Assembly: GCA_964390555.1 (NCBI GenBank)
Contig: CAYMJU010000020.1
Span: 1 to 44,382, forward strand
DNA from: CAVTWS01 sp964390555
Lineage (GTDB): Bacteria; Actinomycetota; Acidimicrobiia; Acidimicrobiales; SHLQ01
DNA: 44,382 nucleotides
Direction: 5' to 3'
Made by a program: the position numbers and the translations under genes. Within the stretch, counting starts at the first letter, position 1; every line of letters starts with the position of its first letter. Positions 8,435 through 16,232 of the stretch are shown here, piece after piece. The notes under the pieces are model-generated. The model was given only the letters and a program-made list of their open reading frames with translations. It was not told the DNA's origin and did no database searches.

Positions 8435-9419
8435 ACATCGCCTTGACCGACTCGAAAGACTCGACACACTGACCCGCACCCAACGCCACGCACTCGAGGG
8501 GCGCATCGACGAGCTGCACCGGCACGTGGGCCTCGGTGCTGATGCGGAGATCGAGCCCGCGCAACATGGCCCCGCCGCCGACCAGATTGATCCCTTCGAC
8601 GATGATGTCCTGAGCCAGCTCGGGCGGCGCCTGGGCCAGGCAGGCCAGCACCGAGTCGACGATCGCCGTGACCGGCTCGTCGATGGCGCTGCGGACCTCG
8701 TCGGGTCTAAGCACGACGGTCTTGGGCAGTCCGCTCATGAGTTCGCGTCCGCGCACTTCGGCCCGAACCTCGTTCGACGTCTCGGCGGCCGACCCGATGG
8801 TGAGCTTGATCTGCTCGGCCGTACGCTCGCCGATGGCGATGCCGTACTCGCGGCGAACGTACGCCTGGATCGCGGCGTCGATGTCGAACGAGCCGACCCG
8901 CACGGCCTGGAGGGCGACGATTCCCCCGAGGGAGATCAAGGCGGATTCAGACGTGCCACCCCCGATGTCGACCACCATCGACCCAACCGGCTCGTGGATC
9001 GGCAGGTCGGCCCCGATCGCCGCAGCCATCGGCTGCTCGATCAGTTGGGCATCCGCCGCGCCGGCTCGCCGGGCCGCTTCGGTCACGGCGCGACGTTCGA
9101 CGGCGGTGATCGCCGACGGAACACAGATGATCACCCTCGGTCGGTTGAATCGGCTGACGCCCACCTGCCGCATCAACAGTCGGATCATTCGCTGGGTGAC
9201 GTCGAAGTCGGTTATCGCCCCTTTTCGGAGGGGTCGGACGGCCACGATGTAGGCCGGTGTCCGGCCGATCATCTGCCAGGCCTCGCTCCCCATGGCCAAG
9301 ACGTCGCCGCTGTTGGTGTTCAGCGCGATGACCGACGGCTCGTTCAGGACGATCCCCTCGCCCCGGGCGTACACCAATGTGTTGGCCGTGCCGAGATCGA
9401 TGGCCAAGTCGCGTGCCAT
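8415..9419 (-). CDS. mreB: Rod shape-determining protein MreB (actin-like ATPase)
   Basis: 334 aa, the usual MreB length. The opening IDLGTANTLVYARGEGIVLNEPSVIA is the phosphate-1 region; VVDIGGGTSE (about residue 150) is phosphate-2 and GINLVGGGAMLRGL (about 285) is the adenosine motif. MreB filaments under the membrane guide lateral cell-wall synthesis in rods. No mreC, mreD or rodA gene is adjacent; the gene follows moaE and a small membrane-protein gene. No Shine-Dalgarno sequence precedes the ATG at 9419, and the 102-bp leader holds a possible 25-codon peptide (9515 to 9438). It overlaps the HEAT-repeat gene tail to tail by 20 bp. Confidence 0.95.
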   Translation of the reverse strand: MARDLAIDLGTANTLVYARGEGIVLNEPSVIALNTNSGDVLAMGSEAWQMIGRTPAYIVAVRPLRKGAITDFDVTQRMIRLLMRQVGVSRFNRPRVIICVPSAITAVERRAVTEAARRAGAADAQLIEQPMAAAIGADLPIHEPVGSMVVDIGGGTSESALISLGGIVALQAVRVGSFDIDAAIQAYVRREYGIAIGERTAEQIKLTIGSAAETSNEVRAEVRGRELMSGLPKTVVLRPDEVRSAIDEPVTAIVDSVLACLAQAPPELAQDIIVEGINLVGGGAMLRGLDLRISTEAHVPVQLVDAPLECVALGAGQCVESFESVKAMFMDSRR

Positions 9420-9493
9420 GTCAGCTGACGCACCGTCTCAGGGCATGCGCCGACGAATCAGTGCGACCCCGACCGGTTCGCCCGCGAGGACGC

Positions 9494-9510
9494 CGCCCAT
9501 CGGCTCGCCC
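9494..9510 (-). repeat. Partial copy of the interspersed repeat in the mreB leader
   Basis: On the minus strand the 17-bp string GGGCGAGCCGATGGGCG is identical to 13804-13820 in repeat copy 2. It lies between the small membrane-protein gene and mreB. The GTGACAG half is missing here. Confidence 0.5.
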
Positions 9511-9520
9511 TCCATGGAAG

Positions 9521-9730
9521 CTATTCGTCATCGGCCAGCACTCGAATGGCCGACGACGTCCGCTGCCGCGCCGGATCAGGTGCGACGATCGGCCGTAGCG
9601 GCACGAGCGGCCGCATCGGCTGGACGCGGCGCGGCTGCCGCGCCCCGCGCGCGGTGAGCGACCAGTACACGACGGAACCGAGCACGCTGAGCGCTACAGC
9701 CGACAGCAAGAAGACCAGGCTGCTGCTCAC
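9521..9730 (-). CDS. Small single-pass membrane protein downstream of moaE
   Basis: 69 aa. A hydrophobic helix at residues 3-25 (SSLVFLLSAVALSVLGSVVYW) is followed by a basic, proline-rich cytoplasmic tail (RRVQPMRPLVPLRPIV) and an acidic end. The GTG start overlaps the moaE stop in a GTGA, so it is co-translated with moaE. No family is recognised. The tight coupling and plausible membrane topology support a real gene; a role in molybdopterin synthesis is not implied by its sequence. Confidence 0.65.
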   Translation of the reverse strand: MSSSLVFLLSAVALSVLGSVVYWSLTARGARQPRRVQPMRPLVPLRPIVAPDPARQRTSSAIRVLADDE

Positions 9731-10224
9731 GGCGCCGCCTGGGTCGCTACCTCGACAAGGCGATCGCGGAGCGCCACCTCGGCGATCTCGCGGGAGTCGA
9801 GCCCCCAGCTCTCGCCATCGCGCCAGACCTCACGCTTCCAGATCGGTGCCGTGGCCTTGAGCGTGTCGATGCAGTAGCGCGCCGCTTCGAAAGCGACATC
9901 TCGATGCGCGGACGACACGGCGACCACGACGGACGACTCGGTCAGCTCGACGACGCCGACACGATGCAGGATGGCCGCTCGGCGGATGGCCGGCCACTGC
10001 TCCCGTGCCGCGGCGACGATCTGACCGAAACGATCGACGACGTGCTCGTGGTAGGCCTCGTACTCGAGGAGTCGTACGTCCTCGCGGCCCGCAGCGTGGT
10101 CGCGAGTCGTACCCGAGAACACCACCACCGCGCCGCAGTCGGGGCGGACCGCCCACTGATACACCGCGCCGACGTCGATCTGGTCCTCGACGATGTCGAG
10201 CCAGGTGTCCGTCGGGTGACTCAC
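9727..10224 (-). CDS. moaE: Molybdopterin synthase catalytic subunit MoaE
   Basis: 165 aa, the normal size. MoaE, with thiocarboxylated MoaD, converts cyclic pyranopterin monophosphate to molybdopterin. Diagnostic segments are GAVVVFSGTTRDHAAGR near residue 35, LEYEAYHEH, LHRVGVVELTESSVVVAVSSAHRD, and KATAPIWKREVW, which carries the conserved catalytic lysines. It is probably leaderless: TAGCAT lies exactly 6 nt before the GTG and no Shine-Dalgarno sequence is visible. No moaD or other moa gene is in the window. A small membrane-protein gene overlaps its stop codon. Confidence 0.95.
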   Translation of the reverse strand: MSHPTDTWLDIVEDQIDVGAVYQWAVRPDCGAVVVFSGTTRDHAAGREDVRLLEYEAYHEHVVDRFGQIVAAAREQWPAIRRAAILHRVGVVELTESSVVVAVSSAHRDVAFEAARYCIDTLKATAPIWKREVWRDGESWGLDSREIAEVALRDRLVEVATQAAP

Positions 10225-10230
10225 GGGGCC

Positions 10231-10236
10231 ATGCTA
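10231..10236 (-). promoter_or_regulatory. -10 box TAGCAT of moaE, leaderless spacing
   Basis: TAGCAT on the minus strand ends exactly 6 nt before the moaE GTG. It faces away from the TATTCT box of the HtrA-like gene about 65 bp away, making this a compact divergent promoter region. Confidence 0.6.
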
Positions 10237-10300
10237 TCGAGTGCGGGCGGCCCGCCAGCCCCACCCGTCGCCCCGCGGTCACTGACGGTGCTGACGACGG

Positions 10301-10306
10301 TATTCT
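10301..10306 (+). promoter_or_regulatory. -10 box TATTCT of the HtrA-like gene
   Basis: TATTCT lies 8 nt before the GTG start at 10315, with no Shine-Dalgarno sequence between. This fits a leaderless transcript or one with a 1-2 nt leader. Confidence 0.55.
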
Positions 10307-10314
10307 GGCCGGCT

Positions 10315-11496
10315 GTGACTGCCGGCTTCGAGGGTGACGACGACGTGTGGGGGGTTCCGCTTCCCCCCGAGGATCGCTTGTGGCGTCACCCCTCTGAGAT
10401 GAGCCGACTCGCCGGGGCTGGGGGTGCCGGCTCTGTTGCGGCGCAGCCGATCGTCATCGTTCGGCCCCGACGATCGATGGGTGTGGTGGTCGCGGCGGCT
10501 GTAGCCGGCGCGGCGCTGGTCGGCACGGCGTGGCTGGTCACCGACTCCGACGACGTTCGCACGATCCAGGTCACCGAGAGAGTCGCGGTCGCTCCGCTCG
10601 ATTCCACGCCACCCCAGCTGGTCCAGCCCGAGGACTGGCCGACCGCGGTGGCGAGCGGCGTTTGGCCGAGCCTGGTACGTATAGAACTCGACTCGGCCGA
10701 GCCGACCACGGGCATCATCCTGCGCGACGACGGCCTCGTCGTGACCGCGGCGTCGGCGCTCGGCGGCGAGCGCGAGATCTCGGTCCGGTTGTCGACCGGT
10801 GAGGTCCTACGGGCGGTTGTACTCGGAACCGACAGCGTGACCGACCTGGCCGCCCTGAGCCTCGATACCGATGGGCTCCGTCCTGCCCTCGTCGCTCGGG
10901 ATCACACACCGAACATCGGAGCGTCGGTGGTCGCCGTGGGCACCGGTCGGTCCGACGCCTCGGTGATACTCGGCTCGATCGACGGCCAAGGCGTGACCGT
11001 TCGAGGAGCCGACGCCTTCCACCCCGATTTGTTGGTCATCCGAGCCCACGGTGCGCTCGCGGGCTCGCCGATCCTCGACGAGGCCGGCTCGGTCATAGCG
11101 GTGGTCACGTCGCTCGCGGCGGGGGACACGGTGTACGCGGTGCCGATCGACACCGCCACCGAGGTCGTCGCCGCGCTCGACCGACACGACGACATCGACC
11201 ACGACGGCTGGATGGGGATCGAGGTCGAGAGGCTGGACGCCGAGACCGCGGCGCTGCCGTATCACGCCAACTCGGTCCGCGTCACCGACACCGTCCCCGG
11301 CGGACCCGCGGCGTCGGCCGGACTCCGTGTGGGCGACATCGTGGTCCGGGTCAACCGCCGGGTCGTCGGAAGCGACGCCAGCTTCGCAATTTTGGTGCGT
11401 TCGCTGGTGCCGAACGAGCCGGCAACCATCGATCTCATCCGCGACGGACAGGTGCTGTCGCTCGACGTCGAACTACTGGCTCGCCCCGCTCGCTGA
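10315..11496 (+). CDS. HtrA/trypsin-like membrane protein with PDZ domain, catalytically degenerate
   Basis: 393 aa. A cytoplasmic N-terminus carries DRLWRHPSEM (residues 20-29), a motif recurrent in actinobacterial HtrA-type proteins, followed by one membrane helix (about 60-83), an extracytoplasmic trypsin-fold domain (about 115-285) and a C-terminal PDZ domain (about 315-385, around VPGGPAASAGLRVGDIVVRV). The triad is broken. Where HtrA has TNAHVV this protein has TAASAL, putting Ser147 at the His position; where HtrA has GNSGGP it has ALAGSP, putting Ala249 at the nucleophilic Ser. Only Asp177 in TDLAAL remains. It should therefore act as a binding or sensing protein, not a protease. The GTG start is supported by the TATTCT box 8 nt upstream. 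Confidence 0.85.
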   Translation: MTAGFEGDDDVWGVPLPPEDRLWRHPSEMSRLAGAGGAGSVAAQPIVIVRPRRSMGVVVAAAVAGAALVGTAWLVTDSDDVRTIQVTERVAVAPLDSTPPQLVQPEDWPTAVASGVWPSLVRIELDSAEPTTGIILRDDGLVVTAASALGGEREISVRLSTGEVLRAVVLGTDSVTDLAALSLDTDGLRPALVARDHTPNIGASVVAVGTGRSDASVILGSIDGQGVTVRGADAFHPDLLVIRAHGALAGSPILDEAGSVIAVVTSLAAGDTVYAVPIDTATEVVAALDRHDDIDHDGWMGIEVERLDAETAALPYHANSVRVTDTVPGGPAASAGLRVGDIVVRVNRRVVGSDASFAILVRSLVPNEPATIDLIRDGQVLSLDVELLARPAR

Positions 11497-11508
11497 CAAG
11501 GCCTGGTG

Positions 11509-12627
11509 TCAGTCGGCGCGGTGCCGGACACGTCGAACGATCGCGACGGTGGCGACGATCGTGGCGACGATCGCCGCGACCATGACGCCGAGGGCGATCT
11601 CCTGGCGACGCCGCGCGGTGATTCGATCGAGCGGACCGGCGTCGTGGGCGACGACGTAGGCCTCGGCGTTCGTCGAGGTCTCGTGCCAGCCGAGGCCCTT
11701 GAGTCGGTCGTTGGCCACGACCCACGGGTACGTCGTATACGGCACCAATCCGGGTGGCGAGGCACCGATCCCTAGGCGCCGCCGCGCCCGAAAGATGGTG
11801 CGGGCAACCCCGCCCGGCACCCGGACGCGAGGCTTCGGGCCGGCGAGGGCACGGAAGTCGGCCGCCGAGAGCCAACCGTCGGGCGCCACGTTGAGCACGC
11901 CGTCGACGCGGTGATCGATCGACGCCACGACCGCCGACGCGACGTCGTCGGCGTGGACGAACTGCATCGGCGGGTCCCCCTCGGAGCTGCTGACCACCGC
12001 GGCGTCGTGCAGCAACCGCGCGAGTCGGCCGGGCCGGTCGGTCGCCACGATCACGGCCGGTCTGAGGACCGTGAGCGCGCTGTCAGCCCGGTCGACGCGC
12101 CATTCGAGGGCGACGCGTTCGAGCTCGGCCTTACCGACCGCGAACGCAAACTCTGGATTGGGTCGCATCGGGGCTTCCTCGGTCACTGGCACCGGGTTGG
12201 CTGGCCATGCGCCGTAGACCATCGCGCTCGACAGCACCACGAGTTGATCGACGGCAGTGGTCGCCGTCGCGTCGATCAACCGACGGGCGATCGCCAGGTC
12301 GGCCGCGACCTCGGCGGCAACGTCGATGTCTTCAGCCGCGGCCTTGAACACCGCGGCCAAGTGGACGACCACGGTCGCATCGGCGAGTACCGACGCCAGG
12401 TCGACATCGGCGAGGTCACAGACGACCCGGGTTACCGAGTCCGGCAGACCGGTGAGCGGCCGCGCATCGACTGCCACAACTTGAGTGAGCGCGTCGCGCT
12501 CGGCGAGCAGCGAGCACACCCGCCGCCCGACGCGTCCCGCGGCGCCGGTCACGACCACGCGACCGGAGATGGTGGCCCGGCGGGCCGAGGGCATCGAGTC
12601 TTGAAGCTGGTTTGTCGTCACTTGCAC
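11509..12627 (-). CDS. NAD(P)-dependent epimerase/SDR-like protein with C-terminal membrane anchor
   Basis: 372 aa. Residues about 24-33 (VVTGAAGRVG) form the GxxGxxG dinucleotide loop of extended SDRs, and ADVDLASVLADATVVVHLAA gives the following strand and NAD motif. SSAMVYGA matches the SDR serine region. The expected YxxxK reads FAVGK, so the catalytic Tyr is Phe162, with Lys166 kept. The C-terminal ~30 residues include a hydrophobic helix (VMVAAIVATIVATVAIV) and a basic end, unusual for SDRs and suggesting membrane attachment. The substrate is unknown. The GTG at 12627 starts 14 bp from the divergent DUF2342 gene; a second GTG two codons later is possible. It converges on the HtrA-like gene with a 12-bp gap. 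Confidence 0.75.
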   Translation of the reverse strand: MQVTTNQLQDSMPSARRATISGRVVVTGAAGRVGRRVCSLLAERDALTQVVAVDARPLTGLPDSVTRVVCDLADVDLASVLADATVVVHLAAVFKAAAEDIDVAAEVAADLAIARRLIDATATTAVDQLVVLSSAMVYGAWPANPVPVTEEAPMRPNPEFAFAVGKAELERVALEWRVDRADSALTVLRPAVIVATDRPGRLARLLHDAAVVSSSEGDPPMQFVHADDVASAVVASIDHRVDGVLNVAPDGWLSAADFRALAGPKPRVRVPGGVARTIFRARRRLGIGASPPGLVPYTTYPWVVANDRLKGLGWHETSTNAEAYVVAHDAGPLDRITARRRQEIALGVMVAAIVATIVATVAIVRRVRHRAD

Positions 12628-12628
12628 C

Positions 12629-12634
12629 TACGAT
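12629..12634 (+). promoter_or_regulatory. -10 box TACGAT of the DUF2342 gene, leaderless spacing
   Basis: TACGAT ends exactly 6 nt before the GTG start at 12641 and no Shine-Dalgarno sequence is present. It lies immediately beyond the start of the divergent SDR gene. Confidence 0.6.
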
Positions 12635-12640
12635 GCCATC

Positions 12641-13798
12641 GTGAGCGACGGATTTCCGCTCGGTGAGGACTCGCCGTTCGGTGAGATCCCGTTCCTGGCA
12701 GACTTCCTGCGCTTGGTCCAGAGCCAGGGTCCGCTGAACTGGGACGCGGCCCGACAGGTCGCATTCTCGCTCGCGACCGGCGGGTCGAGCGAGCCCAACG
12801 TCGACCCGGTTCGCCGGATCGAGATCGAGCAGTTGGCGCGCGTGGCCGAGCTACATGTCGCTCGCCTCACCGGGCGAGAGCTGAGCGCCACGGGTCGCCC
12901 GGTTCAGGTGCTCGCCTCCTCGCGGACTATCTGGGTCGATCGGAGCTTGGGTGCCTACCGGCCGATCATCGACGGGCTGGCGACCACGATGACCGCGCCT
13001 GAGCAGGTCTCCGGGGACCCGCAGGTGGCTGGCCTCTTTGCCGCCATGACACCGCTGCTCCTCAGCTTCACGACCGGTGGGCTGGTCGGTCACCTGGCTC
13101 GACGAGCGCTCGGCACCTACGACCTGCCCATCCCGCGCGACACCGGCGAACTACTCCTCGTGGTGCCCAACCTCGACGAGTTCGAAGCCGACTGGTCGCT
13201 CTCGCACGTCGACGTAGCGATGTGGATGTGTCTGCACGAACTGTTGCACCACTCGGTGCTCGGCACCCGTCACGTGGCTGACCGGATCCTCGGGCTGCTC
13301 AAGGAGTACACCAGCGGGTTCGAGTCCGACCCCGCAGTGCTAGAGGAGCGGTTGTCGTCGCTAGGACTGGACGGCGTTCCCGACCTGGCGCGCCTTCAGG
13401 AGGCGTTCGGGGACCCCGATGTAGTTCTCGGAGCGGTGCAATCGGATCGCCAGCGCCAGGTCGGGGCCCGGCTGGCTGCGGTGACCGCCGCCGTCGTGGG
13501 TTGGGTCGACTACCAACTCGATCAAGTCGGTGCGTCGCTCATCTCGACGTACGACCAGATAACCGAGGCCCAGCGGCGGCGCCGTGTCGAAGCCGACCGG
13601 TCCGATCGGTTCGTGGAGCGCCTCCTCGGCCTGGAGATGACGCAGGCCCAGTACGACCGCGGCCGCGCGTTCATCGACGGCGTGGTGGATCGCGCCGACG
13701 CTGACGCTCTCGCGCGTCTGTGGACCGATCCCGAAGCCCTGCCCACCCCCGCCGAGGTCGACGCCCCCGGCCTGTGGCTCGCCCGAATCGATCTGTGA
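12641..13798 (+). CDS. DUF2342-type zinc-dependent metalloprotease
   Basis: 385 aa. The motif HELLH (His199, Glu200, His203) in MWMCLHELLHHSVLG is the zincin signature. Surrounding features, including FPLGEDSPFGEIPFLADF at the N-terminus and the long helical middle, match the actinobacterial COG5282/DUF2342 family of putative zinc hydrolases. No signal peptide is visible, so it is likely cytoplasmic. In mycobacteria a relative sits near the PDZ-Lon and UPF0182 genes; here it is about 6 kb away. The gene appears leaderless (TACGAT, 6 nt, GTG). The substrate is unknown. Confidence 0.85.
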   Translation: MSDGFPLGEDSPFGEIPFLADFLRLVQSQGPLNWDAARQVAFSLATGGSSEPNVDPVRRIEIEQLARVAELHVARLTGRELSATGRPVQVLASSRTIWVDRSLGAYRPIIDGLATTMTAPEQVSGDPQVAGLFAAMTPLLLSFTTGGLVGHLARRALGTYDLPIPRDTGELLLVVPNLDEFEADWSLSHVDVAMWMCLHELLHHSVLGTRHVADRILGLLKEYTSGFESDPAVLEERLSSLGLDGVPDLARLQEAFGDPDVVLGAVQSDRQRQVGARLAAVTAAVVGWVDYQLDQVGASLISTYDQITEAQRRRRVEADRSDRFVERLLGLEMTQAQYDRGRAFIDGVVDRADADALARLWTDPEALPTPAEVDAPGLWLARIDL

Positions 13799-13803
13799 TT
13801 AGC

Positions 13804-13838
13804 GGGCGAGCCGATGGGCGAGCCCTCCAACGTGACAG
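13804..13838. repeat. Interspersed GTGACAG/GAGCCCTC repeat, copy 2
   Basis: Between two convergent genes. Segment 13810-13838 matches 27987-28015 at 24 of 29 positions by eye, and core 13820-13838 matches 7154-7172. GTGACAGCGTCAC at the right end is a short inverted repeat (GTGAC, 3-nt loop, GTCAC). Confidence 0.7.
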
Positions 13839-13864
13839 CGTCACGAACACCTACTGCCACGGCC

Positions 13865-15451
13865 TCAGGTTCGGTCCTCGAGCTGCACGCCGTCGCTCGC
13901 CGATACGACGGGCCCCAGCGGGTCGCTGCCGTGGTACCACGTCGGTGCAGATGGCGTCTGGTCGGCCGAGGCGGCATCGACGTGGAGGTTCTCGGCGGTG
14001 TCGGGAACGTTGGTATCGGGCGGCGGCGCGGGGCCGATCGTGGGATCGGCGGGCCATGACAGACCGGGAGTGGTCTCCGCCGAGGTGTCCCGGGCCACGG
14101 GTTGTCGCCCGGCGCGGCGGCGGCGCCACGCCGCGAGCGACACCGCGCGGCCCGAACGGATACCGATGAGATAGGAGAAAAGAGCGAACGCCGACAAGAC
14201 GGCGATCGTGAAGTAACCCAATCGGGCGTTGCGGATCGGCGACATGACCGCCAAGAACGCTCCCGATGCCCACATCAGTTGGAACCGGGCCTCGAAGCGG
14301 GCGAATGACCGGCCGTAGTTGGCGTCGGGAGCGTCGCGTTGCACGAGCGAATCGAACGCCAGCTTGCCCGCGGCCGCGGCCAGCGAGACGGCGAGGGCGA
14401 TGGCGAACGCTCCCGAGACCCCCGCCCCCCACGTGGCGAGGAGTGCCGCCGCGAGCACCGCTCCCAGCACCGCCGCCAGGATGTTCTCCTCGGGCTGGTG
14501 TTTTCGCAGCTCCGGCGCGACGCGCGCGCCGACCACGGTCCCGATGCCGGCACCGAACAGCACGACACCGAAATGCCAGGCCGGCGCGCCGGGTTCGCTG
14601 GCGATGTCGATCCCACGACGGATCGCGGTGCCCGCCCCGACGGCCGAGCCCTTGCCGGTGAGGTCGTAGCCGTCTTCGCCGCCGCGGAACTCGAAAGCGA
14701 CCAGGAAGGTCAAGAACCCCACCACGGCGCGCAGCAAGGCCATCGCCGTCGAGGCCATGACGATGCTCGTGCTGCGCAACTCGACCCGCTCGGCCTCGGC
14801 CGCGGGTGTCGGCGCCACGACCACCGCGGGCAAGCCGAGCGACGCCAGGGTGGCCGCGACGTACACCAGCATGGCGACGCCCACCGAGAGGGCCGGACCC
14901 CCGATGAGCACGAACAGCGCGCCGACCGCGGCGCCACTCATGCCGCTGACCGCGGACAGCAGGGCCAGTTTCGAGTTCGCCTCGACGAGTGCGTCGTCGC
15001 CCGCGGCCAAGCTCGGGACCGATGCGCTCTTGGCGACCGAATATCCCTTCTGGAGCACGAGCATGCCGAAAGCCTCTGGGAACAACAGCAGCCGGTCGAT
15101 GTCGCGGATCATGAAAAACGCCAGGACCACTCGCGCGGCATTGGTGGCGATGATCATCGTGCGGCGCCCGCCGCGGGCGCGGTCGACGGCCGGGCCGATC
15201 AACGGCGTGACGACGGCAAACGGCGCGATGGTCAACAGCAGGTACAGGGCCACCCGCCCGCGCGCGTCGTCGGGGGACACCGAAAAGAAGACCGACCCGG
15301 CCAGAGCGACTGCGACGAAGCCGTCGGCCAGAGTCGTGAGGGTGTGGACGCGTGCCAGACGTGTGAACGGGCTCAGCACGAACGCCCCGTCGGTCGGGAC
15401 GTCGTAGCGGGGCGGCTTCTGTAGGGTGCGCCAACCGGGGGGCGGGTTCAC
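13865..15451 (-). CDS. Major facilitator superfamily-like membrane transporter
   Basis: About 528 aa with some 11-12 hydrophobic helices between residues 30 and 445 and a hydrophilic proline-rich C-terminal tail of about 70 residues. GPAVDRARGGRRTMI near residue 85 fits the MFS loop 2-3 signature (GxxxDRxGRRxxl). A longer hydrophilic loop in the middle (TPAAEAERVELRSTS) separates the two halves, as in MFS proteins. The substrate cannot be deduced. I chose the GTG at 15451 because TAGACT lies 8 nt upstream; the frame stays open upstream through the intergenic hairpin region, but that extension looks non-coding. It lies downstream of, and in the same direction as, the regX3-like gene, with a terminator-like hairpin between. 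Confidence 0.75.
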   Translation of the reverse strand: MNPPPGWRTLQKPPRYDVPTDGAFVLSPFTRLARVHTLTTLADGFVAVALAGSVFFSVSPDDARGRVALYLLLTIAPFAVVTPLIGPAVDRARGGRRTMIIATNAARVVLAFFMIRDIDRLLLFPEAFGMLVLQKGYSVAKSASVPSLAAGDDALVEANSKLALLSAVSGMSGAAVGALFVLIGGPALSVGVAMLVYVAATLASLGLPAVVVAPTPAAEAERVELRSTSIVMASTAMALLRAVVGFLTFLVAFEFRGGEDGYDLTGKGSAVGAGTAIRRGIDIASEPGAPAWHFGVVLFGAGIGTVVGARVAPELRKHQPEENILAAVLGAVLAAALLATWGAGVSGAFAIALAVSLAAAAGKLAFDSLVQRDAPDANYGRSFARFEARFQLMWASGAFLAVMSPIRNARLGYFTIAVLSAFALFSYLIGIRSGRAVSLAAWRRRRAGRQPVARDTSAETTPGLSWPADPTIGPAPPPDTNVPDTAENLHVDAASADQTPSAPTWYHGSDPLGPVVSASDGVQLEDRT

Positions 15452-15459
15452 GGTGACTG

Positions 15460-15465
15460 AGTCTA
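15460..15465 (-). promoter_or_regulatory. -10 box TAGACT of the MFS-like gene
   Basis: TAGACT on the minus strand lies 8 nt before the GTG at 15451, with no Shine-Dalgarno sequence. It suggests the transporter has its own promoter after the regX3 hairpin. Confidence 0.45.
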
Positions 15466-15483
15466 CGAGCGGGGACCGACGGT

Positions 15484-15502
15484 CGGCCGGCGAGCCCGGC
15501 CG
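15484..15502 (-). terminator. Hairpin after the regX3-like gene
   Basis: CGGCCGG and CCGGCCG form a perfect 7-bp stem with a 5-nt loop, about 20-40 nt beyond the regulator's stop codon. It lacks a U tract but is well placed to end the pst-phoU-senX3-regX3 transcript. Confidence 0.5.
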
Positions 15503-15521
15503 TTCGGGGCTGATGCCGGGC

Positions 15522-16232
15522 TCAGCCCGGCCGCGGCTTCTCGTACTTGTAGCCGAGGCCACGGATGGTGACGATCCTCGTCGGGGCAGTCGGGTCGGTC
15601 TCGATCTTGGACCGCACCCGCTTGATGTGGACGTCGAGGGTCTTGGTGTCGCCCACGTAGTCGGAGCCCCAGACACGATCGATCAGCATCTCGCGGGTCA
15701 GCACCCGACCTGCGTTGCGCATCAGCAGTTCGAGGAGGTCGAACTCCTTCAGCGGCAGGGCGACCCGTTCACCGCGAACGGTCACCTCGTGGCGATCCGG
15801 GTCGACGGTGACGTCGCCGACCGTCAACGCCGGGAGTTCGGTGTCGTCGACGCCATCGACGACCGGCGACACACGGCGGAGCACCGCCCGCATCCGGGCG
15901 ACCAGCTCCCGGAGCCGATAGGGCTTGGGTACATAGTCGTCGGCCCCGACCTCGAGGCCCACGACGGTGTCGATCTCGTCGCCCTTGGCGGTCACCATGA
16001 TGATCGGCACCGACGACCTGGCGCGGATCTCGCGGCACACGTCGATCCCCGAGATGGTGGGCAGCATCACGTCGAGCAACACCAGGTCGGGGCTGAAGCG
16101 CTCGAACGCCGCCAAGGCGTCGGCCCCGTCGTCCACCGTCAGAACGGTGAACCCCTCGCGCTGGAGCCCGATCCGAAGGGCCTCGGCGAAGGACGGTTCG
16201 TCTTCGACAACGAGGACACGTTCGTCAGACAC
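15522..16232 (-). CDS. regX3: OmpR/PhoB-family response regulator, RegX3-like
   Basis: 236 aa. Receiver domain 1-120 with acidic pocket Glu10-Asp11, phospho-acceptor Asp54 (LVLLDVMLP), Thr81 and Lys103 (VPKPY). The C-terminal winged helix (about 135-230) contains LKEFDLLELLMRNAGRVLTREML, LDVHIKRVRSKIE and RGLGYKY, typical of OmpR/PhoB proteins. RARSSVPIIMVTA and VVGLEVGADDYV closely resemble RegX3 of actinobacteria. It should bind PHO-box direct repeats when phosphorylated under phosphate limitation; such a box lies before pstS (22398-22426). The GTG start has GGGAG 6-7 nt upstream, and the gene overlaps the kinase gene by 8 bp. Confidence 0.85.
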   Translation of the reverse strand: MSDERVLVVEDEPSFAEALRIGLQREGFTVLTVDDGADALAAFERFSPDLVLLDVMLPTISGIDVCREIRARSSVPIIMVTAKGDEIDTVVGLEVGADDYVPKPYRLRELVARMRAVLRRVSPVVDGVDDTELPALTVGDVTVDPDRHEVTVRGERVALPLKEFDLLELLMRNAGRVLTREMLIDRVWGSDYVGDTKTLDVHIKRVRSKIETDPTAPTRIVTIRGLGYKYEKPRPG

